From Buddleja alternifolia (lineage: Eukaryota > Streptophyta > Magnoliopsida > Lamiales > Scrophulariaceae), in the NCBI GenBank assembly GCA_019426215.1, contig CM033394.1:43584423-43648422 (forward strand): 64,000 nucleotides of DNA, in the 5' to 3' direction. The notes under the pieces are model-generated. The model worked only from the letters and a program-made list of their open reading frames with translations, made no database searches and had not been told where the DNA came from. The translations under genes and the position numbers were made by a program. Below, piece after piece: positions 24,610 through 34,500 of this stretch. Positions within the stretch are counted from its first letter, which is position 1, and every line of letters starts with the position of its first letter.

Positions 24610-27600
24610 GTACATACTATTTTGCGCCCTACCAATTGTCTACTGACAGTTGTAATGAATTAAGATAGGGGGCACTGGTTTTTACCAATAGGGAACTTCT
24701 TCTAAGAAATTTCCCATCCACTCAGCTTCTTCACCAGTTTTGTTTAAAGCTATGAATTCTGATTCTATTGTGGATCGAGCTATGCAAGTTTGCTTATGAT
24801 TTCCATGACACTGCTCCACCACCGATGGTAAAAATGTACCCACTTGTGGACTTAGAGTAATTTGTGTCTGATATCCAATTAGCATCACTGTATCCTTCTA
24901 TTACAGTTGGATATCTTGAGTAGTGTAATCCAAAGCTCTTTGTGTGCTTTAAGTACTTAAATACTCTAGTTAAGGCCTTCCAATGGTCTAAACTAGTATT
25001 ACTCGTGAACCTACTCAACTTGCTCATAGAGTAAGCTAGATCAGGGCGGGTACAGTTCAGGATATACATTAAACTTCCAATGACCCTAGCATACTCTAAC
25101 TGTGATACGGGTTTGCCATAGTTCTTGCGTAAATGAACGCTCATGTCTACTGGTGTTTTAACAATCGCATTGTCGCTGGGAAGGAATTTTTCCAGAATTG
25201 TCTCAACATAATGAGATTGTAACAGTATGAGTCCTTCAGATGTCCTCAAGATTTTAATCCCTAGTATGACATTTACCAACCCCATATCTTTCATGTCAAA
25301 GTTCTTCTTTAACATTCTTTTAGTATTCATGATAATTTCATGATTACTACCTATAATCAACATGTCATCGACATAGAGACACACGAAAACATTTGCGTTA
25401 TGTGTTTGTCTAACATACACGCATTTGTCACACTCGTTTATCTTGAAACCATTTGACAACATAGTGTTATCAAATTTTTCATGTCATAGTTTTGGCGCTT
25501 GTTTAAGTCCATACATGGACTTTACAAGTTTACATACCTTTTTCTCCTGTCCAGGAGCAACATACCCCTCGGGTTGTTCCATATATATTTTTTCATCTAA
25601 TTCTCTATTCAGAAATGCAGTCTTAAAATCCATTTAATGTATCTCAAGGTTATGCAGCACGACAATAGCAATGAATAATCTTATAGATGTTACTCTCATT
25701 ACCGGAGAATAAATATTGAAGAAATCAAGACCTTCCGTTTGTCGGTATCCTTTGACTATCAGACGGGCCTTCTACTTATCAATAAATCCATCAGTCTTAT
25801 ACTTTCTTTTCAGAATCCATTTACAGCCTAAAGGCTTACTTCCCTTTGGAAGATCAACCAACCCCCAGGTATGGTTGTTCATAATAGACTCAATTTCACT
25901 TTTGATAGCCTCTTTCCAGAGTTGAGCATCTGGACTAGACATTGTCTCCTTAATCATCCTTGGCTGACCTTCTAATGTATAAGATACAAAGTCGGGACCA
26001 AACGTTTTAGGAATTTTTGCCCTTTTGCTACGCCGTGGTTCTTCATCCCCGGGATTAGAACTACTCGTAGACGTTTGGTGTGTTCTTTTAAGAGGACCCT
26101 GTTCAGTTCTTTCCTTACTTAGAAAGATATCCTCAAAGAACGAAACATTTCTAGATTGCATAATAGTACTTTCATGAATCTCAAAATTTTCAGATTTATG
26201 TACCAGAAATTGATAGGCGCTACTATTAAGTGCATAACCAATGAATATGCAATCAATAGTTTTAGGTCCTATCTTAACTTGTTTGGGTTTGGGTACTTCT
26301 ACCTTAGCCAAACACCCCCACACTTTGACGTACTTGTATGAAGGTTTGTGATCTTTCCAAAGTTCGTACGGAGTCTCACTCCTACTTTTATGGGGAATTT
26401 TATTATGTATATAATTGGCGGAGAGGATCGTATCCCCCCCACAAATTCTGAGGTAACCCAGAATTTATCAACATCGCATTCATCATTTCCTTGAGAGTGC
26501 GATTTTTGCGTTCAACAACACCATTTGATTGAGGTGAATATGGTGCTGTCGTTTGATGAATAATTCCAAAGTTGGTACAAAATTCATCAAAAGGCACTCC
26601 GTATTCTCCACCTCTATCACTTCGGATAGCTTTTATCCTTTTCCCAAGTTGATTCTCAACTCCAGTTTTGTAATGTGTAAACATTTCAAGCGCTTTATCT
26701 TTACTTCTTAGTAAATACACATAACAATATTTTGTGCAATCATCTATGAATGTAATGAAATACTTTTTCCCATCTCTAGTTTGCGCAAACTTTAAGTCAC
26801 AGATATCACTGTGAATAAGTTCTAGAGGTGCGAAGTTCCTTTCCACGGAGGGAAACGGTTGTTTGACTAGTTTCACTTCAACACATATTTCGTATTTGTG
26901 TTGAGTATCAACTTTGAAGGTTGGTAATAAATTTAAATTTATTATTCTTCGCATAGTATTAAAATTCACATGTCCTGGTCTAACATGCCATAATTTAGAA
27001 TACTCAAGCAAGTAAGCAGAAGATATAATTTTATTATCATCAGTTTCGGTTACAACAGCGCGAATTACCTTTTTTTTTAAAAGGCCCTGCTCGAGGTAGC
27101 CTTTTCCTGCATAAATTCCACTCTTTGTAAAAGAAAACCTATCTGCCTCAAACACCAGCTCGAACCCGTTCTTCACTAGGACGGATCCTGACACCAGATT
27201 CTTGCGAATGTCAAGAACATGTAGCACCTCGGTCAGAGTCAAATTTTTCCCAGAGGTCATCTTCAGCACCACCTTACCAATTCCTAGAACTGGAGAAGTA
27301 GCTGAGTTTCCCATAAATAGTCGTCGCCCATCAGAAGGAGAGTATGATGAAAATGTCTCCTTATCAGAACAGATGTGGCAGGTAGCCTCAGTGTCGATGA
27401 ACCACTCCCTTGGGTTGTCCACCAGGTTTATCTCGAACACAACATCGATGAGATCGAGTTCAGACAAATCTAGTGGGACCCTATTGTCAGATAGGTCATC
27501 AATCATTTCGTTGATGCCTTGTACGTCATCAACAGCTAACTGAACCTGGTTCGGAGCCTGGTTCTGAACCTGTTTGCCTTTGTTCTGGTTTTGACCAGAA

Positions 27601-28683
27601 CATTGCCCTTGAGACTTATTTTTCTTGGGCTCTTTGCAGTCTCTAGCCCAATGACCAGGACGGCCACAATTGAAACAACCTCCATCTCCCTGTTTCGACT
27701 TCCTTTTCCCAATTTGCTTTTTTTGGGAATTTCCGTGGGGTTTCCCCTGGAATTTCCTCTTCCGGTTGGAGCTTTTCGAAACTTCGGTGATGTTAGCCAT
27801 TGCCTGCACATGAGGCTTTTTTGTCAGAGCCCCGATTGTCTTCCTCTATTCTGAGTCAGACAACCAAGTCTTCTAGACTCATCTCCTTCCTCTTATATTT
27901 CAAATAGTCCTTGAAATCCTTCCACGAGGGCGGTAACTTCTCTATAACTGAAGCCACTTGGAAGGATTCACTTAAAGCCATATTTTCAGTGTGAACTTCA
28001 TGTATTATTATCTGAAGCTCCTGGACTTGGCTCGTTACGGACTTAGAGTCCACTATTTTGAAGTCTAAAAACTTCGCAACCACAAACTTTTTCAGTCCGG
28101 CGTCCTCCGTTTTGTACTTCCTGTCCAGTGCCTCCCAGAGGTCTTTTGCAGTCTTCACAGACAGATATACACTATATAAAGAATCATCTAATCCGTTGAG
28201 TATGCAATTCCTGCAAAGGAAATCACTGTTATGCCAGGCATCCTATGCCACCTTCAGTTGATTATCTGTTGACTCTTCCGGGACATAGGGAGCATCCTCT
28301 TATAAGAACCTCGCCAGGCTCAATATCGTGAGGTAGAACAACATCTTTTGCTGCCACCTCTTGAAGTCAGCCCCGCTGAACTTCGATGGCCTTTCAGCCT
28401 GAGCCGGTATAACCGGATTAGCCATTGGAACAAATGGAGGGACCGAACCAGAGCCAGAACTAGAGCCAGGACCTAGCCCTGAACTGGAGCCTAACCTGGC
28501 ACCCGCACCAGAACCAAAACCAGAACAGGAACCAAGACTCAGCACTGAATCGGAACCAAAGCCTGAACCGAAAGCCGGACCCAGCCCTGAACCAGAACCA
28601 ATGCTGAGACTAAAGCCTGCTCCAGGACCAAGGCCGAAGTTAAGAGTATCAGCAGCAACAACAATATCATCACGGTTAGCCAT
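24427..28683 (-). pseudogene. copia gag-pol remnant
   Basis: Gag begins at 28683 with a Gly/Ser-rich stretch, then PSKFSGADFKRWQQKMLFY; the zinc knuckle is CFNCGRPGHWARDC. The protease site reads DTEA where DSGA/DTGA is usual. The integrase keeps D, D and E (HSD, SDRGGEY, VVERKN), but one zinc-finger cysteine is tyrosine (KYEIC). RT keeps YVDD, and RNase H sequence follows to 24427. Breaks seen: stops near 28302, 28250, 27872, 25770, 25634 and 25485; frameshifts near 27820, at the G-run near 26435, and near 24812. It cannot make a full polyprotein. Confidence 0.92.
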
Positions 28684-28735
28684 TTTCAGAATTTCGAAGA
28701 AAATGAATCAACAAAAGAAAATTTCGTGTTAAGTT

Positions 28736-29717
28736 TGTTGATCAAAATCACGAACAAATTGAAAATGCAACGAAAGGATGAGGAATTTTCGAGGCGAGAA
28801 TGAACTCTATCCTTAATACGAAACTGCCCCGTCAATAGGTGGTCCCGGCTTTGACAAAATGTGTCCCAAGATACAACGAAAACTTTCTAAAGATTGAACC
28901 ACTTCAATTTCAGATAACAACGAACTTTTATTTTTTGCTGAAAAACTCGAGAGAGGATGAAGATATGAATACAAGAACACTTGAGAGAATTGTGTTTGTG
29001 TTGTTGTGAAAATCTGAATGCTGGAGGAGGCTCTTTATAACTGAAAAAATCAGACAAAATTAAAGCCCAGATTAAATTTGCCATTTATAATTTCTGTAAC
29101 AGCAAACAATTTCAATTGTTACAAATATTGTGACTGTTAGACTGTAGTTAATGCTCCTTCTTGAAGGCAGATTTAAAATCAAATTAAAAAAAATGTGGCC
29201 AGCATTTTTTAATTCAATTGAGTTTTAATTAAATCAGATTATTTCTTATTGAATTTTCTGGAGAAGCCCAATTAAACTTTGTCCAAAAAGATTAATTGTG
29301 AATCCCAAGCCCACACTATACAAGCTTCAAGCCCACGGCCCACGAAGTCCACCGGCCGAGTGAAGAGCTAAGAAATTGTGCCAAAACCCAATTGCATAGC
29401 TCCTCCCCCTTTCATACAAAGACTCAAAGTGGATGACCCAAGTGCCAACCTTTTACCTTAAGGCAAGGACTTATAAACCCAATTAAATTGTGGTTTGTAT
29501 CCAATGTGGGATACAAAAGTTCAAACACATCACTTTAGCATTTAATTTCTCATTCGTTATAAGTCCGATTTGAGAAATTCGAAATGCTGAACTCATCTAC
29601 TTGAGACATAGATTAAAATTATACAATAATTTTTAGTATCCCGAATACTTATAGTGTTCGAATTTCATACACAAAAGTGGTGAAAACTACACTTTGTAAA
29701 ATCCATTTTATCCAACA
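28736..29717 (-). repeat. 5' LTR of the copia element
   Basis: On the minus strand it begins TGTTGGATAAAATGG and ends GATTTTGATCAACA. It aligns end to end with 22551-23861 apart from the extra duplicated block there. Confidence 0.9.
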
Positions 29718-29770
29718 TAATACGTGTCTTTTTCATTTTCGTTGTTGAAGTTCTTGGTCCAAACTTTACC

Positions 29771-29998
29771 CTCTATTTGGTTCAAGGAAATTGATAAGGA
29801 AAAGAAAAAAAACAAGACAAAGGGAATACTATTTTTCATTGTTTGGTTACTAGAGAAAATAAAAATAAATAAAAATTAGAGAAATCCAATATTTATTTGA
29901 GTAATACCCTTTCCTCGCCATTTGGTGAGGAAAAGGGTGAAAAAAGAAAAATGTCTTTTTTTCCATTTTCTTTACCAATCTTCTTCAACCAAACGGGG
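29771..29998. mobile_element. MITE with CTCTATTTGGTT ends
   Basis: The left end CTCTATTTGGTTCAAGGAAA pairs with the reverse strand of the right end (CCCCGTTTGGTTGAAGAA). A palindromic CCATTTGGTGAGG core matches the copy at 31292-31524. It is a non-coding, PIF/Harbinger-like MITE. Confidence 0.55.
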
Positions 29999-30062
29999 AT
30001 AATATAAAGAATGATTTTTGAGCCAAACATCGCGACGTAAGGATGGTATAAGTGATGACTTA

Positions 30063-30724
30063 GAGCATTCCCATTGGGGGGTGCTTGGAGAGTGCTTGGG
30101 AAGGATGCAACTCTCCTTCCCAATGGGGAGTGGGGATCTTGCTTATGTGGAGGGGAAATAACTTTTTGGGGTTCCTCTGCAGGAACCCCCAAGAATTCGC
30201 TGACGTGGCGGATTCTTTTTCTTTTTCCTTTTTTTTCCTTTTCTTTTTCCCTTTTCTTTCCTTTGTCTTTTTGCTCTTGTTTTTTTTTTGTTTTACTTTG
30301 TATTGATATTATTTTACTTGTTGCAATTTATTCAAATTTTAGTTTTGGTCAATTATTTTACTAGTCGCTACAAAACTTGTTCGATGATTGCAATGTTTAC
30401 AATTGTAACAGCTAGTCTTGTTAAGTTGGTGTAATAATAAAAAAAATTATCTTAAATTTTCTATTTTTTAATTAATAATTGCATCATTATTAAATTTTCA
30501 CAATATATTTAAATATATTTAATTAATTTATTTATTTATTAATTTTGAAAATTATAAGTTGGGTATTTTCAGAGAGGTTCTTTTGATGGGAAAAGGGGTT
30601 CTTGGAAGGGATTTTATGCTGATGTGGCAAGTGCAGAAAGTTACTTTTGATGGGAAGAAGGGTGCTTGAAAGGGGAGGTTGGCACTCCAAGATCCCTTTT
30701 GGGGTTCTACCATTGTGAATGCTC
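30063..30724. mobile_element. PIF/Harbinger-like element with GAGCATTC ends
   Basis: The left end GAGCATTCCCATTGGGG pairs with the reverse strand of the right end (GAGCATTCACAATGGTAG). TTA flanks both sides (30060-30062 and 30725-30727), the PIF/Harbinger target duplication. The 662-bp interior is pyrimidine-rich and has no transposase. Reading frames here are by-products of the arms. Confidence 0.75.
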
Positions 30725-31291
30725 TTAAGGATGAAATGGAAAGAAAGATTTGTACAATAAATAAATAATGAGTCACATCGGACATTAATTTTGTCAATGA
30801 AATGAAATGTCGCTCTTCCTTTAATTTTTATCATGTAATTGGCGCTCTTCTCGTGATTTATTCCCCAATCCACAAAGTGGGCATTGAGAAGATTGTAATC
30901 GAATATTTATTGGTTACAATTTTCAACATCAATTCAATTATTTGAATTAAACAAACATTCAATTGTTACATACAGGGAGACAGGTGGGTCAGTGGTGGCA
31001 CCCGCCCATTTAACTTTGAGAGAAAAAAAAAATTGTCCTATAAATTTTTTATTTTCGAAATCTCACCCTCTTAAAGTTAAAAATTATCAAGCTTCACTCT
31101 TTTTTTTTTTTTTAAACCGGTATCCACCCCTTAGATGCTTTGGTTCATCGTTATAAATTATTCATTTATTTACCTATATTTTTGTGTGAAATAACATGTT
31201 AATTGTAAGATGATACGATCTAAGATCATCGTCAAATGTAAATGGTCTAATTACCTATTGGATGATTTCCCTTCTCCTACCGTCTTTTACA

Positions 31292-31524
31292 CTCTGTTTG
31301 GTTTAAGAAAATTGCTGGAGAAATGAAAAGAAAATACAAGAATATTTTCCTTTTCCCACCCTTTTCCTTACTAAATGGTGAGGGAAAACTATTGTCTTAA
31401 ATTAGTATTAGACCTTTTCTCATATTTTCTTTTCTTTTTCATTTCTCTAATAACCAAACAATTGAAAATGGTTTTTCTTGTACTTCTTTTTCTTTCCCTA
31501 AATATTTTCTTAAACCGAACAGAA
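31292..31524. mobile_element. MITE with CTCTGTTTGGTT ends
   Basis: The left end CTCTGTTTGGTTTAAGAAAA pairs with the reverse strand of ATTTTCTTAAACCGAACAGA. It is a relative of 29771-29998 and non-coding. Confidence 0.6.
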
Positions 31525-31574
31525 CATTAAAAAATTGATTGATTAAACTACTATTGAAAAAAATGGAATTAAAA

Positions 31575-31672
31575 ATTATAGTAGTAGTAGTAGTGGTAAT
31601 AATAATAATTGTAAAACTAATAATAATAATAGTAATAAGAATAATAACAATAATAATAATAATAATAAATAA
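31575..31672 (+). repeat. AAT/AGT microsatellite
   Basis: An interrupted run of TAG and AAT triplets. The Ile/Thr-rich minus-strand frame across it is a by-product. Confidence 0.9.
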
Positions 31673-32390
31673 ATAAGTAGACAAATATGGGTGTTGTTAT
31701 CCCTTGAAAAGGTTAGACCAATATCTTTTGGGCCTCAAGACAAGATCCATGCTAAGATTACGTGGGTCTTCATTAATTAAGGGGACCCAAAGATACCAAC
31801 ATTTTCTCGATAATGGAAGCTGAAGCAATAAATGTTTTCTTACCATATTTAATGCTGAAAAATAAATAAATGTGCTTGTCAAAAGCTTACTCGACTTTGG
31901 TCCTGATACTTTCTGAACACAACAAATTAAAACTTAATAATGCTTGTTACAAATAATGAAATATTTAACATTTAAGTTAGTAATGCCCAATAGGTCCGAG
32001 CACAAGAAAGAAATCTCACATAGGTTAAAATACTAAGTTAGTAGAGCTCAATACGATTAAGTAAAACTTCATTCAAAATCAACTTGTTTAACGATCAAAG
32101 CAAACTCGTTTCATCTATATTATATATAAAGAGTAACTATCTTTGATCTATCAATTTTTTTGATATGGCGTATTGCACCCATTAAAATTTTAAAGTGTCA
32201 AAAGCAATTTCTTCTGTCCTTCTCTTTTATCTTCTTTACGTTATTTTTTCCTTAGTCTCTCTCTCTCCTCACTCACTTCTTCTTATTTCTCTCTAGATAT
32301 TCTTTTGTTTTTCGTTTCTTTTTCTCTTCTCTATTGCACTAATTTTTTAATTACTTGTAATAATTGACATATATCATAGGTAAAATTTAT

Positions 32391-32809
32391 GGCTCTGTTT
32401 GGATGTGTTTTCATTTCATTTTCAACCGTCATTTTCTAAAATATATGAAGGAATGATTTTTTTTATTTTTATGTGAGAAAAGTGAAAAAAGTAGGTATGC
32501 GTGGTTGTGTTTTTAAAAATTGTTGAAATTGGTGATTGTGATTGTGATGTGTGAAATGATTGAAAAGTAATTTTTAGATGAGTAGTGTTGGATTTAACAA
32601 TTTAAAGGAAATGAGAGAGAAAAGTGATAAAAAGAAATTGTGAGATGAGTAATGTGAAGTATAATTTTAAAGAAATGATTGAAATTTATTGGGAAAATGA
32701 GAATAAAAATGAGAATTTTTCAGTTAAAAATAATGTAAAGTGTGTATTTTTTTTTTCAGATGGAGATAAAAATATAAAAGGTAATTTGAAAACAAAATCA
32801 AACAGGGCC
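32391..32809. mobile_element. Tourist-like MITE
   Basis: The ends GGCTCTGTTTGGATGTGTTT and, on the reverse strand at right, GGCCCTGTTTGATTTTGTTT are inverted repeats. TAT flanks both sides (32388-32390 and 32810-32812). The interior is AT-rich and non-coding. It is related to 47424-47963. Confidence 0.7.
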
Positions 32810-33052
32810 TATGTTTCCCTAATTTCAAAAACACATAATATATTGAGAAATTTCAACACAGCAGAATAGTAAATGAATTAATTGCTCTAATTTATAATTT
32901 TTAAAGAATTAAGCATACCCATCATGTGCCACTTCGACTAGTATTTACAATTTAAGTATGCTAATATCTGCCCCCACGACTAGCATTTGTGATCTAGTTG
33001 AGCAAGATAGGGTTGGTCTTATTTGGACTAAAATTACGACCTTAAATTTGGA

Positions 33053-33206
33053 AATTTTTTATGCTAGATAGAGTTCAATGATTCTAGTATTCATATATTT
33101 CACACAGTAAGATGTATTGTATGTGATCCCCACACATACTTGTGTGAGAGAGATAAATAGAATATTCACTCTCAGACCATTAAAGTCAGTCTAACATAGA
33201 ATTACT
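33053..33206 (+). mobile_element. MITE of the TTTATGTTAGAC family, copy 2
   Basis: It shares the core TTCACACAGTAAG, ATACTTGTGTGAGAGAGAT and the end TCTAACATAGAATTA with the copy at 15342-15492. Confidence 0.6.
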
Positions 33207-34194
33207 TCTTAAATTCAGGTTTATTGAGCTAGGTCAGCTAGGTCACTAGGATTGTACCTTTCTCGTTTGATTAAAAAAAACAGAGATATTTTTTGTTGTT
33301 TGCTTTGACTTGATTTATTTACACTTTTATCACATAAGAATTTTTTTCGAATTATAACTTACAAAATTGAAAAGCATCTTAAATGTAAAATTTTGCTTTT
33401 TTATGCACTTGATCCTTAAGAATATTAACTACCTCCACTAGGTAACTTCCTTTCATAATTTATAGAAATATTGCACTGTTTTAGTACATGTAAAATATGT
33501 GATTATTCTAGTACTTTTGCTTTTCTTTTTTTTTTGTTTTCTTTCTAAAAATCATTCAAAATGAACTATAGTCAAATGCACCAAATCTTCCAATATAACT
33601 AGCAAGAGTTAAAGCAAATTAAATAATATTGCCCTTTTCAAGAAACAAATTATACACTCAGATAATCAAAAAAGTTGTACATATGGATTCTTGCTGGACA
33701 AAATTTGATTTCCATTATGATGCATATGAAAATTTACATACTGGCTGAGCTGATCATTTGGGCAAGTAAGACACATAGTTAGGTATTTGGGTCTCATCTT
33801 CTTGTATGAACCCGAGCAAATGCATATGAACTTACATATTGTAGCGAGGCAAACACTCGGCCACTAAACGACCATGATTAAGTATTTAGAGCTTGCCTTT
33901 TTGGGTTAAGCCGCGAGACATGAATTTATATGGAGTGGTCCAGTTTACGATTTAACCATTTGGATTGATAGATCATTTTGATGGGCTGAGCAAATGTGAT
34001 ACTGGAATGTGCCGATCTATGGTTCAAAGTTCAAACCTAGCAAATTTAAGATAATTAAAGTCTTCTTGTACATTATCGTTAGATGTATAACTACCGCTCT
34101 CACTAAGATTCGAGGTAAGTTTATACATATTAAGCATCTATACTCGATCATCTGACTAAATCAACCAAGGTGAAATGCTGTCGAGAGCCCAATC

Positions 34195-34371
34195 TTTGAT
34201 AAAAAATTGTTAGTTTCATCTTTTATCTCTGTTAAGGTTTCATTTAGTAGACGTTCAGGAAATGAAGTAGCGGATTATCTAGCTAGTGTTCTTGAACGAC
34301 CCCAATTTGTTGTGGATGTTATCGTATTTGACATTGTTTCGTTTGAACGAATGACTCAAATCGTTTTGTGA
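34195..34371 (+). pseudogene. RNase H-like (RVT_3-type) fragment
   Basis: An open frame reads VSFSRRSGNEVADYLASV. It resembles the C-terminal end of the RNase H-like domain of plant non-LTR retrotransposons and related genes, usually of the form RRSGNxVAHxLA. It ends at TGA 34369-34371. Only about 60 residues are present, without an upstream catalytic part, so it is a remnant. It lies 130 bp beyond the stop of the CTL gene, on the opposite strand. Confidence 0.5.
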
Positions 34372-34500
34372 TTTAAAAAAGAAAAGGAAAAGCAACACTA
34401 GAGGAGAAAGGATGAACTTTTCGAAACATTTTATACCATTCGACTGCAACCAATATGTTACTTTATGCAGCAAGCCAGCAACTTGTACAAAGATTTAAAA

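Larger units (their letters stand above)
22551..29717 (-). mobile_element. Ty1/copia LTR retrotransposon, decayed
   Basis: It reads on the minus strand: 5' LTR 28736-29717, gag-pol 28683-24427, non-coding tail, then 3' LTR 22551-23861. The LTRs run TGTTGG to CAACA. The purine tract GTGTGGGGGAT abuts the 3' LTR at about 23862-23872. The flanks CAATA and TAATA look like a 5-bp target duplication with one mismatch. Protease-integrase-RT-RNase H order defines it as Ty1/copia. No plain initiator-tRNA binding site is visible after the 5' LTR. Many stops and frameshifts make it non-functional. Confidence 0.92.

Noticed and set aside
27202..27854. Plus-strand frames opposite the copia gag-pol
   Set aside because: Antisense shadows of the gag zinc knuckle and protease region.
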